A stretch of 64,000 bases of DNA from Maratus speciosus. Its lineage: Eukaryota > Arthropoda > Arachnida > Araneae > Salticidae. Shown piece after piece: positions 1 through 10,390 of the stretch. Position numbers and translations under genes: made by a program. The notes beneath the pieces are model-generated. The model made no database searches. It worked only from the letters and a program-made list of their open reading frames with translations, and was not told the origin of the DNA. The stretch is from contig OZ010796.1 in NCBI GenBank assembly GCA_963932465.1, forward strand, positions 73,101,974 through 73,165,973. Reading direction: 5' to 3'. Position 1 is the stretch's first letter. Each line of letters opens with the position of its first letter.

Positions 1-264
1 CTGTGATACATAAATTTTTGGCCCTATTTTTAGAAGTAATAAAAACTTTAAACTGATTTGATATGTACAAAAATTAAGAAGTTATGTAGGGTTTTCTGTT
101 TTCACAAAACCCCTCCCTATTTCCGTCCCCTTGGTCCGATTTTGCCCATTAACGAACTTGACCGAGATTTTATGCCCATTGATTTTATGTATCAGTTTGG
201 AAGAGATTGGTGCAGAATTACGAAAGTTATCGTGTCCAGAAGAAAGTGATATATATAGATAGAT

Positions 265-309
<45 letters not shown>

Positions 310-508
310 TTTTTACTGAGGGTGGTTTTGGGTTCTAGGGGTCATGATCGGTGTAGATCTGCAAAAATTTTTCAGAAATTCCAACATAGGAACGATCCCA
401 ATAGGTAGTATTTCATACGAAATCTACCTAAAAGTTGATATTATATGAATGTAAAGTAAAAGAAAAGCAATTGGGCATTCTCACTAGCGAGTTCTCCCGG
501 GTTAAACA
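1..508. other. Unclassified AT-rich sequence
   Basis: I see no gene, RNA or complete repeat here apart from a TA/GATA microsatellite at about 248-305. The short open frame near the start has no recognisable motif and sits in ordinary AT-rich sequence. Confidence 0.5.
248..305. repeat. GATA/TA microsatellite
   Basis: A few GATA units run into a long uninterrupted TA tract. This is simple sequence with no other signal. Confidence 0.95.
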
Positions 509-1449
509 TAAAATTATTTGGCACGGATGTCATATACGAACCGGGGTACCTAATTGGCCGCCAAAATGGCGTTATTTTGCCTGACATGGTAACACGGCTG
601 TTTTTGCTCTGTATAGCAATCTAGTAGTTCAGATCGTTTCATTAAGGCTCCTGCAAGGCCATCTTATCTTGATTTTATTAAGATAAGTCCTGGCTCCTGC
701 CCCTGCAGGCGAAGACACTCGAGAGCTAATGCTAAACCTATGGGGATGTTATTTTCTAATATCTTGTTTCCATTTAGAAATTTTTAAATATTTTTTTTGC
801 CTTGGATAGCTGAGGTCCATCTCTACATCGCTTCTTTTTTACTTTTTCGATTTTGATTGCAGATATTTTCTAGAATGATACTTTCATTTTCGGAACCGGT
901 TTTGAAAGTGAAAGTAACTTTATAAAAAATATCTGCAACCAAAATCGAAATGTAAAAAAGGAGCGATGTAGAGATGGACCTCAGCTATCCAATGCAAAAA
1001 AATTATTAAAAAATATCGAAATGCAAACGAGATATTAGAAAATAACCTCTCCATTGGTTTAGCGTTAGCTCGCGAGTGTCTTCGCCTGCAGGGACAGGAG
1101 CCTTAAATGTATTGATATTTATTGTGATATTTATATTTATAACCGTTTATTTATTGTTTCAACTATTGTTTATTTATTAATAAATTGTTTATTTACTTTT
1201 TTTATTATATAAATTATTTTGTTCTTTAGTTATTAATTAAACTATCGTTTATTTATTGTTATTTCCTTTTTAAAATAATAGAAAATGTTTCGTTTATCAA
1301 TTTATTTTATTTTCATGATGAAATAAAAAATAACTTGCTGTTATAGCACGTTATATGTAACTGGTATTCGAAAACAAGGTTTTCGCCAAATTGACGTAAA
1401 AAAATTCGCGCCAAACCCGCTGCGTATATGACATCTGTGCCAATTATTT
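509..1449. mobile_element. Foldback element hosting a TTAA MITE
   Basis: The outer ends are inverted copies of each other: TTTGGCACGGATGTCATA near 518-535 is answered by its near-complement at about 1421-1442. The arms decay inwards. The middle (642-1106) is a separate palindromic element, so this looks like an old foldback MITE that received a younger insertion. No coding capacity is seen, and the superfamily cannot be named from the ends. Confidence 0.45.
642..1106. mobile_element. Palindromic MITE with TTAA target duplication
   Basis: TTAA occurs on both sides (642-645 and 1103-1106), directly next to inverted GGCTCCTG / CAGGAGCC termini. The arms (about 691-900 and 905-1095) pair over ~200 bp, for example CTGAGGTCCATCTCTAC against its complement. 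The left end is odd: GGCTCCTGC is present twice, with a small AAGATAAG hairpin between the copies, as if the end had been partly duplicated. A TTAA target is the hallmark of piggyBac-type transposition. A diverged relative lies at 37343-37720. Confidence 0.75.
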
Positions 1450-1789
1450 ATACAGGATGCATAGGAAAGTCCTTTTATCCTGAAATAACTCTTGAACGGA
1501 TAAAGCTAGAATTGTGGAACAAGTGCCTACCTATAATTAAATGACTATGTGCTATCGTATGTGAGTGGCTGCAAAGCCCCTAGTGACGAAATTGGGAAGT
1601 TAGCGATTATATGTTGAAAATTATGACAGATAATGAAAAGACGTCAACTGCCAAAAGTGCAACCACACTTTAGTAAGAAATGTCGTATTACATATAAAAT
1701 TAACTTTATTCGAAACCCTAAATTAATAATTTTTCGATATCAATCGCTGGATTAAATTCGTCACCAATCCCTTGTAGAAGTATGGAATT

Positions 1790-2735
1790 TTAAGGCAGGA
1801 GCCTACTTACGAATAAAGCTAACACATGTAAGCAAGGTGCAATTTATTATATTTAGGAAATCGACCTACCCTCAAATCGATGTTTTTGCGAAATTTTTCG
1901 ATTTATTTTTTTATTATTTTAAATTAAAGTTGAAACATTTAGGATTACAAAAATGCTTTACTTTTGGTTCAGAGATCATAAGAAGCAAAGTTATAGCCCA
2001 AAATAGAAACCGGAAATGAACTTTCTGAAACCGGAAGTGACCGTTTAAAGAGCCACAGAAAGGTAAAGAATACATTTTTATACACAAATATATAACATAT
2101 ACACAAATATATAAACCCCTACAAATAGGGTGGATTTCAAAACTGTAAACTTTATACATAATTTTTTTTGCTTTATCAAAATCTTAATTTGCGTTTTCTG
2201 GAAAACTGCGTATTTCATCGGGTACGTTTACGGGAAACATCATTTCTTAAAAAAATTTTAAGATATTGAAATAAAATTTTGTGCAAGGTTCTGCTTATCT
2301 ATCGGTATGTTATGAAGCTAAATATAGCTTGTAAGTTTGTATATAGTAATTTAAGAGCCACTTTTATTGAAAAATGCACATTTTTTTAAAAAAAAAATCA
2401 TGTTTTGTATGCAAAATTTGGCATCAGTTAGTAAATTTAATAGGTTTTGCAAATATTTTGCTTCATAACACAGGTAAGTGGTTTGCTAATATAGTGTTGA
2501 AAAAAAAAAAGTGAAATATATTGAATTAGATTTCGTTCTAGAAGGTTTGGCATAAACGCAGTTTTTTACTAAAATTTGACTCAATATTGCCTAAATTTGA
2601 AAAGTTAATAAAAATTCCTTTAAAAATTTATATAAAATCATAGTTTTATTCCCTGTTTTAACTAAAAACACATATGTTTAATAAAAATTTCATATTTTTC
2701 AAAAAAAGTGCCCCGAAAGTAGGCACATACCTTAA
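1790..2735. mobile_element. TTAA-flanked MITE, 946 bp family
   Basis: TTAA flanks inverted ends: GGCAGGAGCCTACTT on the left and AAGTAGGCACATACC on the right. A second, left-truncated copy at 46390-47236 is closely similar over about 850 bp in the same orientation. That proves a dispersed family and suggests recent activity. The open frames shared by both copies on the minus strand follow from nucleotide identity and are not evidence of a protein. Confidence 0.65.
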
Positions 2736-2931
2736 GCAATATGTTCAATACAGAATCATCTGCTCATCTGTAGCAGTGTATGTAAATGCATGCGAGCGTA
2801 TGTGTATTGATGCCGATGCCACAAACAATGAGCATAATGATTGTGAAATGCTTGATTGCATGCGTTAATTTTATTGGTAAACATGAATCCATCTTATAAT
2901 GCCACACTTCTACAAGCGATGAGTGACCCAT

Positions 2932-3165
2932 TTAACCCATTAACCGCCGAAACTATAAAGTAGGGGATCTTCAACTTTTTTGCTGAAAAACGTCTGCCAT
3001 CACAAGTTTTGAAAGACATTCTTCGCTCCTCTTAATGCCAAAGATTCTGTTATTAAATAAGGCAAGTTTTTAAATTAAAAAATAGTGGTAGATTGATAGT
3101 TAGTTTAAGCATGCACATTTATTTTTACCGTTGCGTCAAAGCAAGACCAGCGGTTAATGGGTTAA
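2932..3165. mobile_element. piggyBac-type MITE, 234 bp
   Basis: TTAA at both edges encloses perfect 12 bp inverted ends, CCCATTAACCGC and its complement. Termini starting CCC next to TTAA match the piggyBac pattern. It is too short to code for anything. Confidence 0.8.
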
Positions 3166-3371
3166 GCCAGTGATTGGTTATCGAAAAATTAACATTTTAG
3201 GGTTTCCAATAAAGTTATTTTTACATGTAAAGCACCATTTCTATTAAATCAAGGCTGTTTTACACTTTTTTAGCTCGCCTTTTTTTTCCATATTTTTTTT
3301 TTTAAGATAAAGTCGACAACTTCCAAATTTCGCCTCTAGGAGCGCTTCAAACACTCACTAGGATGGCCAAG

Positions 3372-3560
3372 GGTTGAATGTTTATCGCGGAAGAAATGGA
3401 ACCAAAACATTTGAACACCACCATTTCCAAACAATAATCTTAGTGGTAAATTTCTATTATAAATGTAGTAGAAATTTGTCACGAAGATATTTGTTTGGAA
3501 ATGGTTGTGTTAAAAGAACTTTAGTGCCATTATTTGCCGCGACAAACGCTAAACTTTACT
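3372..3560. repeat. Imperfect palindrome
   Basis: Sequence around 3390-3455 (ATTTCCAAACAATAATC) pairs with 3480-3545 (TTTGTTTGGAAATGG), folding about a centre near 3463. The 62-codon open frame across it is a by-product. It is probably a small foldback MITE or part of the surrounding 2.7 kb element. Confidence 0.5.
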
Positions 3561-3622
3561 GATAGCAAATAATCGTTTTGCAATAAATGAAACACTTGTT
3601 CCACAATTCTGTCTTTATCCGT

Positions 3623-4120
3623 TTAACCCTTTATGTACTGAATTATGAATTCATGAAAATTTTATCTTCTAAAGCATTTTTCCTGAATTGTTTAAACTAC
3701 ATTAGCAGATTTACATAATCATTTAATAAATTTTAGAAGGATTAATTAAATATGAGTTTATAATGATTTTGTGCAATATTTATAATCCTACTCAAATCTT
3801 TTATTTCAAATATTTTTCTTAGTATTTTGTAGAATTAGGAAATGTACAAGTATACTATTCTTACAATAGAAATATTTCAGAATTGAAAATCCCCCCCCCT
3901 CCCCCAACGCCAAGAAAACTGAAAAGATGCAAAGTCAAAAGAAATCATCCTTTTAAAAATATTTTTGCTTCGTGTAACCCATAATGCTTTTGGAACAAGA
4001 TAAAATAATGTATCTATAACTCATTCTAAACTCTATTACCACTAATCGATGAATTAAATGAATTTTATGACAAGTTATTTTAATGGTACTTATAAGTACC
4101 GTCAGTAGATAAAGGGTTAA
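3623..4120. mobile_element. piggyBac-type MITE inserted in a terminal repeat
   Basis: TTAA (3623-3626 and 4117-4120) encloses inverted ends CCCTTTATGTACTG and CAGTAGATAAAGGG, which match at 13 of 14 positions. It interrupts the right terminal repeat of the 1449-4163 element. The left repeat of that host reads CTCTTGAACGG where this insertion reads CTC-TTAA-ACGG, giving an internal empty-site control. Confidence 0.85.
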
Positions 4121-4163
4121 GAGTTATTTCAGAAGAAACGGATTTTCTTATGCACCCTGTATA

Positions 4164-4964
4164 AGAAAAGTAACAAAAGAAAAAGAAAGGAAAGAAAAGA
4201 AAATGACAATTTCGGAAAGACAACGCATCGGCTCAAAGACAATTAAAGTATGCAAGAAAGTTTGACAGCTGATCGATTTTTTCGAGATTATCACGTACCG
4301 ATCTAAAGTTTTCGGTAATTATTTTCCGGAATTTTCATTCATTAAAATAATTTTTTTTTTCTTGTACTTGTTGAGTTAGTTCAATATATTATTTGTTCTT
4401 TTTCGGAAAAGAATTTCTTTTAAAAGATGATAAAAATATTGTTTCTGCGTGACAGGTAAAAGAATATGTAAACTTTTATTAATTTTTAACAAATTTTGTT
4501 TCAGCAATTTATTATTTATATTTTTGTACTGTTGTACAACAGGTAATTTAAATATTTTCTAAGGCTGCCGTTAGTTTTATTTAATCTACTAATTTAATCT
4601 TCTTAATTTCCGCACATCTGAACAAAGAGCTTCTTTTTAATTATGTTTCACCATGGAAACCTCAAGTTTGTTAAAAAATATATCAGTATAAAAGGTGGTG
4701 GTGGTGTGTGCGGGGGGAGGGGATATCCTGATACGACTAAATTTTTAGGGCATATTCCGAATTATTATTTATTTATTTATTTTGAAAAAATGCACACAGA
4801 AGAAAAATGGTTTTTGACATTGAATTAATTCTACTTACGTCTAAGTGTTTGAATATTTTCATTTAAAAAGTTGATATATTAATCGATCTAAACTTCTCCA
4901 AAATGCACGCAGTAAATCGGCATAAGTGATTGCGTTTTTAATAAGTCTAAAACGAACAGTAATC
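4164..4964. other. Unclassified stretch
   Basis: Purine-rich and AT-rich sequence with short homopolymer runs and a GGT-rich patch near 4696-4725. I see no gene, inverted repeat or tRNA-like signal. Confidence 0.4.
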
Positions 4965-5393
4965 TTAAGGCTGTCCTCAAGTCCAAAAAGGCAACTTTAT
5001 GACATAAGTTTTAGTTTATTTTTGTTCGGAAATGCATGAAACTGGCAGATGTTGTTGTTCAGAAACTATGTCATCGAGCTGTTTTTTCCATTTTCTTGCA
5101 AACGCAATAGATCTTTCAGAAAATAGTGTCGAAGTGGGCGTTTTGAACCGAATTTCTCGACCAAAGCAGATAAACTAGTCAGCGAAGGGAGAAGAAAGCT
5201 TTGTCACGTGATCAGAAACGTTTATAGCTCGATAGGTAATTCACTGATCAAAAAATGGAAAACACAGTTCGATTCAAAATCGCTTCCATAGTCAGGCCTT
5301 TCAATTTTATATCTTTTCGTTAAAAAAATGAATTTGTAAATGTGTCAAAACGTTTTTGCGCTTGTTGAGCAGAGCAGTTGAGAACAGCCTTAA
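4965..5393. mobile_element. TTAA MITE, 429 bp family, copy 1
   Basis: TTAA on both sides, with inverted ends GGCTGTCCTCAA and TTGAGAACAGCC. Another complete copy at 55716-56144 has exactly the same length in opposite orientation. Partial copies occur near 37800-38060 with 38455-38560, 57770-58124 and 58195-58470. Non-coding and non-autonomous. The TTAA target suggests mobilisation by a piggyBac-like enzyme. Confidence 0.8.
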
Positions 5394-5544
5394 TAAAAAA
5401 TAATCATCTGAAACAAAAAATTAACATAGATAGTTACAACATATTTAAGTTAGTTGGAGACCAAACCTAAAATGGATAAGATGAATCAAAATTTCACAAA
5501 AAGGCACCTGTCTGAAATTTGAGATCAATAGTTGGCATTAATTT

Positions 5545-6610
5545 TCAATTTTCGAAACTATCATTTCTTTTTAGGGCTTCGTTCATCTCAGGATAAACCT
5601 TATTGTCTCGCTTCGTTGTCTGTCCGTCACAGCGCTGTACTCGGAAACTATTTAAGTTACACACTTGATTTTTTTTTCTTTTTTTTTTTTTTTTACATAA
5701 AGCTGAATATTCCCTGTCATGCCCGAAATCATAAAATTTTGAAAAAGTCTTATATTATTTTAATTAAATGAATTCGTTCTTTTTCGATTTCAAAACATAA
5801 TCTTAATGTCAGCAAACGTCGCTAAGTCTCCATAGCATAGTGGTAAAGCGCTCGTCTTCCACGCAGAAGATTGCGGGTTCAAATCGGTCAGACAGAACTT
5901 TGCAATTTTGATTTTTATTATTATTACACTTTTTTTTTCAGATGGATTTCATTAAAAGAAAATTCCTATTTTTGGCCATTTTAAAGGCTTATTTTATTTT
6001 TTTTACTCAGCAGCAGTAATTTTTAAAATCTCTTTTTTTTTCAGGCAGAGAAAATGTGGAATTTCATTCTGGAATCAATTTTTTTGTTTGCTGCTGCCAT
6101 CTACTGGCCATTTATTGAAATAATAGACTTCTATGCTTTTTGGAACTTATCATTACAAAAATTATTCAGGAATTGAAAGTGTTTTTTTTGTTTTTTTTTC
6201 GAATTTTAATAAATGTTAGCCTCTTTTTTTGGTGCCATCTAGTGTTTGGAAAGTCAAAGAATTAATATGTATTTTCTTCTGAATAATTTGAGCATTTTAA
6301 GTATGTTTTAAACAACTTTTTGCTTTTTAAAAATTTTATATTTTATTTATACCTGCGCTAATTTTTTGAAATTGCTGAATTTAAAGATATTCGGATTTTT
6401 TAATTTTATTTAAATATTTTTTCTTGAATATTTACAATTTGATTTAAAAAACAATTTTCTAATAATTTTAAAATTAAATGTAATGGTACTGCCATTTATG
6501 TAAGGATTTAATAATTATAAATTAACAATTTTGATTTATTAATTTAAGGATAAAGTGTATTAAAAGAGATATTAAACGAAACCCTCTGTACGATCTGCGA
6601 TCACACTTAC
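5545..6610 (+). repeat. Interspersed repeat carrying a tRNA-like segment, copy 1
   Basis: This block and 20930-22110 (reverse orientation) share several landmarks in the same order: a GTTCATCT...GTCTCGCTTC stretch, a CTGTCCGTCA motif, a tRNA-like segment, and a final AAACGAAACCCT followed by a GATC-rich end. The landmarks define a ~1.1 kb family, though similarity between them is patchy. I cannot say whether it is a SINE-bearing composite or a larger element. Confidence 0.5.
5826..5897 (+). repeat. tRNA-like SINE head, glycine-tRNA resemblance
   Basis: TAGCATAGTGGT (5833-5844) resembles a pol III A box and GCGGGTTCAAATC (5874-5886) a B box. Between them CGTCTTCCACG could form an anticodon arm reading UCC. 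The acceptor and T stems do not close properly, so this is a tRNA-derived repeat or pseudogene rather than a working tRNA. Confidence 0.55.
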
Positions 6611-6879
6611 CCTCTTTTTTTTCAATTAAAAATGTCTAGTTTAATTAGTGAAAAACAGAACCTGGATAGTGTGACCGGTTTATGCGTGAGAACTTACACC
6701 TATTCAAAAGTACTTGTTTCAAGCAAAAAATGTTTAAAAATTTTGCAAGCTTTTTTGTTGGCCGTAATACCGATATGTTAAATGGATCTTTATTGCAACA
6801 TAATTACACTTCATTACACGTAAGCTACGATTGAACACACCATGAGAATTTGCATATCAAGTCATCCCAGAAGTTTGTC

Positions 6880-7592
6880 GGAGTTTAGGAGTCGTTCATT
6901 AATTACGTCACACTTCGAGACGGATATGGGGATGTGACACAATCTCACAAAAAGTGATATAGTGTCACAAGGGATGAGGGCGAGTTAACACATTATAACA
7001 TCTCATCTAAAATATGGGAATAGGAACTCATTATTGGTAATTAGAAAAATAAAATGTATAAAAAATGTATTTTTACTTAAGTAGCATTAGGTATATTTTC
7101 CATTTTCCCTTGAATTGCAACAGTTTGGAGTAGAAGAACACAAGGCCTTGGGCGATTTTATAGTATTTAGATCAAATAGTACACTGTAAAAAAAATAATG
7201 CCAGTTTTCCGGTAGGAATCGGAAAAATAGTTGCCCTTATCGTACAGGAATAATTTCCAACCCAGCTCGGAATAAAATCCGTAAAATACCGTTTTACTGA
7301 CTATTTCCTTATTTTTACGGATTTTATTCCGAGCTGGGTCGGAAATTATTCCGGTACGATAAGGGCAACTGTTTTTTTCGATTCCTACCGGAAAACTGGC
7401 AGTATTCTTTTTACAGTGAATAAATCGTATATAACTTTTTAAACATAGCTCTAAATTAATAGTTGCAAAAAATGGAACGTCACAACAGGGGAGGAGGTAT
7501 CACTTGAGTGCGACAATGTGTGACCCAAGGGGAGGGACGGGCCAAACCCTCCAAAATTGTGTGACGTCATAAATAGATGATCCACCGCTCCC
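6880..7592. mobile_element. DNA-transposon MITE with ACGTCACAC ends
   Basis: The left end reads GTTCATTAATTACGTCACAC (6894-6913). The right end carries its near-complement, GTGTGACGTCATAAATAGAT (7559-7578). The interior is non-coding and holds the 228 bp palindromic MITE at 7192-7419. I cannot assign the superfamily from the termini alone. Confidence 0.55.
7192..7419. mobile_element. Palindromic MITE with CACTGTAAAAA ends
   Basis: The two halves are almost perfect complements over about 100 bp, from CACTGTAAAAAAAAT at 7192 to ATTCTTTTTACAGTG at 7419. The halves share GGTAGGAATCGG and GATAAGGGCAACT segments. Such long arms can form a stable hairpin and imply a young insertion. A relative with CACTGTTAAAAA ends is at 16177-16376, and an isolated right end is near 20688-20697. 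Confidence 0.8.
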
Positions 7593-7840
7593 TGAATACT
7601 AGGCCTGAGCGCTGACACAAAAATGGCGGCTGTCGTAGGCCGATTTTTTTTCAGCGTTTGTATGGTCCTTTTAATTTGAATACCAATAATTTCTAGATAA
7701 AATAGGTCAAAGAAAACTTTTAGAAAATACTGGTGCGCAATTTCAAGAGACCTTACAAATGCTTAAAAAAATCCTCCTAAGGTAGCCGCCATTTTACTGT
7801 CAGCGCTCAGGCCTAGCATTCAGGAGGCGGCGGAGGATCC
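7578..7840. mobile_element. Palindromic MITE with GGCCTGAGCGCTGACA arms
   Basis: CTAGGCCTGAGCGCTGACA at about 7599 is mirrored by TGTCAGCGCTCAGGCCTAG at about 7815. AATGGCGGCT and AGCCGCCATT pair further in. The pairing extends outward through CCTGAAT and ATTCAGG. No open frame of note. Confidence 0.75.
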
Positions 7841-7933
7841 CAAAGGGGTCTTTACAGATTATCCCCGATCACGAAATCCCATGTTATCCGAAGAGAAAAT
7901 TTAATTAGCTGATGACCTCATCTAATAATCGAA

Positions 7934-8160
7934 ATAAGGTTTCGCCATTAAAATGTAGACGTTCGGTGCGCATAGTGGGTTTTTTTTTAAATATGTCTCC
8001 TTCATTTTTAAATAATTAAAAAAAACACTGAAAACTTTCAAATTTCTACTTTTGTAAAATTTTCAAATTTTATTATCTTTTCAAAAGTGCTTTAAATTGA
8101 AAAAAGCATTTTTAAAAACGAACTGTATCGGCACCTAACTTTCTAGTGGTGAACACCGTA
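7934..8160. mobile_element. Short MITE related to 41671-42834
   Basis: The ends are imperfect inverted repeats (AAGGTTTCGCCATTAAAA and AGTGGTGAACACCGT). The right arm, read in reverse, matches the left end of the element at 41671 through GGTGCCGATAC. At 41709 that other copy carries a hAT insertion, so this copy represents the uninterrupted state. Confidence 0.5.
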
Positions 8161-8299
8161 TTTCGATCATTACATAAGGCAATAAGTCATCACCTATAGT
8201 TGAATTTTCCCCTCGATTAACATGAAACTTCGCAATCAGGAGGGAATGATGAAGTGGCCCTTTCATTCATCTTGCACTGTCAGAAAATTTCGTCTTTAT

Positions 8300-9608
8300 A
8301 CACTGACCTCTAAAAGTTAAGGTACAGGGAATGGCTGCATTCGATTGCACACGGTTTGTCGAATATCTACCAACATTATTGACGCATTGTTCTTGAACAT
8401 CTGGGATGTAAAGAACATGTTTGATTTCATATTTCTCGATGAAGATTTAGTCGGGTCGATAATTAGGGGGCTAATAATAAATTTAATAATAAAATAATAT
8501 TTGCGTTCAGCTATGCAACAGAAAATGCTGGAAATGGTTTGTCACTGCGTTAAATGACTATTTGGGTCCTGTTCAACGTTTGTGTGCATTTGTGTAAGCA
8601 TATCACTCATATTCGTAAAGATGTTAACGTTTTTATGAAAAAATCAAAAGTTTTTTGTTTATAGCATACAGAGTTTTCAACCAAATTTAACACAACTTTC
8701 CGAAAATCTGACAAAGAACAGTAGCAACAGTACACTTCAATTAAAACATGAATATATTGAATATTTGATGAGATAAGGGCACTTGTATGAAATAATTTTT
8801 AATTGCGCAGGCGTGGAAGATTTCAAAATGTTTATTTCATAATTTGGAAGTCAGCTATTTAGAGCAACTTATCTAAAATGTCCAGTCAAATATCGAGAAA
8901 TTTCACAAAAATATGAGCGATATAGTGAGCTGCTCTCTAAATCTCTCGTTCTTATTATAAGGGTTTTTCCACAACTTTTCAATCAGCTCACTATATCTTT
9001 CTAAGTTTTCACAGCATTTGACTGGACTTTTTATAGACGTTGCCCCAAAATACTGACTGCCAAATTATGAAATAAAATTTTTGAAATCTTCCGCGCATGC
9101 GCAGTTAAAAATTATCTCATGAAAATGCCCATATCTCATCAAATATTCAATATATTCATGTTTTAATTGCAGTATACTGTTGCTACTGTTCTTTGTCAGG
9201 TTTTTGGAAAGTTGTGTTAAATTGGGTTGAAAACTCTGTATGCTATAAACAAAAAACTTTTGAATTTTGCACAAAAATGTTAACATCTTCACGAATATGA
9301 GTGCTATGCTTACTCAAAAGCATACAAACGTTGAACAGGACCCAAATAGTCATTTACCACAGTGACAAACCATTTCGAGCCTTTTCAGTTACATAGGTGA
9401 TCGCAAATATTATTGTATTATTAAATTTATTATTAGCCCCCTAATTGTACCGCCGATAAATCTTCACCGAGAAATATGAAATCAAACATGTCCTTTACAT
9501 CCCAGAAGTTCAAGAACAATTCGCCAATAATGTTGGTGTAGATATTCGATAAACCGTGTACAATCGAAAGCATCCAGTCCCTGTACCTTAACTTTTGGAG
9601 ACCAGTGT
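8300..9608. repeat. 1.3 kb near-palindrome with ~630 bp arms
   Basis: The left arm 8300-8931 and right arm 8984-9608 are inverted copies that align almost end to end around a ~50 bp spacer, with GATATAGTGAGCTG facing CAGCTCACTATATC at the centre. Weaker similarity continues outwards to about 8200 and 9711. The right arm keeps two minus-strand open frames (9433-9678 and 9065-9292) that are broken by frameshifts in the left arm. Sequence beyond the right arm continues into a family also seen at 55.1-57.6 kb. Confidence 0.8.
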
Positions 9609-9678
9609 AGAGTAAATTATCCGCCATTTTTAAACACATAATTTTCGTACTCCTAGAAAACACGTTTTTCCCGTTCAT
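9065..9678 (-). pseudogene. Unrecognised coding-like region in palindrome arm
   Basis: I do not recognise a protein family. Read on the minus strand, an 81-codon frame (9678-9433) holds an internal methionine, MADNLLYTGLQ, in a plausible start context. It continues with a hydrophobic-aromatic segment (DWMLSIVHGLSNIY, then FWDVKDMFDFIFL). After a ~140 bp gap a 75-codon frame ends EDFKNFIS and stop. A GT site (9448) and a TTTATAG acceptor (about 9239) could bound an intron, but the simplest splice brings in a stop, so the gene model fails as drawn. A related start, MTDNLLY, lies at about 57530 but soon meets a stop. This could be a captured host exon pair or an element gene remnant. Function unknown. 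Confidence 0.3.
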
Positions 9679-9717
9679 TCTTCCCGGAAGTCAGAAAAAG
9701 AAGGGAAAATTCAACTT

Positions 9718-10390
9718 ATTCCTTGAGTGCATGCGTATTGGCCGTATTAATACCAAACTTTGAATTTATTTTTAAAATGAAAAACCGAAAATTCAATAAA
9801 TTAGAATTTCTAATTTATTTAAAAACAAACAAAGAAAAGTAATGCTTTCGAATTTAATAAAGTAGCCATTATTCTCATTCATTGAAACTTATTCGCAATT
9901 TATTTTTTAGAGTATTAAAAAAATATATATTGGCTTGTAAAATATATTCTAAATGAACAAATCAAAAAATACTTAGTATTTCAATCAAGTTAAAAAAATA
10001 GATTTTATTCAACGAAGGAAACATTTTTTCTCGAATTTAATTAAAAATACAATATTCCTATTTTACATCTAAAAATCAAATGATGTCTTATTAAAAATAT
10101 GCCTAATATGTAATAATTTTTATCCTCTATTGTTCTATAAGTGTTAAGACACCCACCACCAAACATTATTTCATAACGACGAAATGTTCCTGCAATTAAG
10201 TTTAAATTTCCGAGTTCCCTGAGAGCAAGAAATTTAACAAGCCTTATTGTAGAAACTCATATCTCCATTTAAAACTCGCCTTCTGCCAGACGCTTGCTGG
10301 CTTAAAGTGGTCGAGTGTTTAAGGGGCTCGATTCGAGACGCGCAGACTCGGGTTCAAATCCAAGCGGATCCACGGAAGAACGACAGACGT
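9718..10390 (+). repeat. Interspersed repeat ending in a Ser/Leu-tRNA-like segment
   Basis: This block recurs in reverse orientation at 55145-55700. Its first part also recurs in reverse at 57080-57480. Shared landmarks are GGAACATTTCGTCGTTATGA, a GTTAAGACACCCACC-like segment and AATTTGCGAATAA. It is AT-rich and non-coding, and directly continues the palindrome at 8300-9608. Confidence 0.6.
10292..10374 (+). repeat. tRNA-like SINE segment, class II tRNA resemblance
   Basis: AGTGGTCGAGTGTTTAAGG resembles the A-box region of serine or leucine tRNAs, and GGGTTCAAATCC (10350-10361) is a near-canonical B box. The copy at 55170-55253 on the minus strand keeps the same frame of landmarks, including AAGCGGATCCACGG just downstream. 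The shared downstream sequence argues for a dispersed SINE rather than a tRNA gene. Confidence 0.55.

Larger units (their letters stand above)
1449..4163. mobile_element. 2.7 kb inverted-repeat element with nested insertions
   Basis: The left end (1449 onwards, starting TATACAGGATGCATAGG) and the right end (finishing at about 4163) are ~77 bp inverted repeats that both include GTGGAACAAGTG. The right repeat is split by the MITE at 3623-4120. The intact left repeat shows the uninterrupted arrangement. Two more TTAA MITEs sit inside (1790-2735, 2932-3165). After removing these, about 1 kb remains and no transposase is recognisable, so it is non-autonomous. Confidence 0.6.

Noticed and set aside
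1914..2159. Minus-strand frame that recurs at 46486-46680 with nearly the same protein
   Set aside because: Both lie in copies of the same 946 bp MITE and are similar at nucleotide level throughout, including outside the frame. No sign of protein-level selection.
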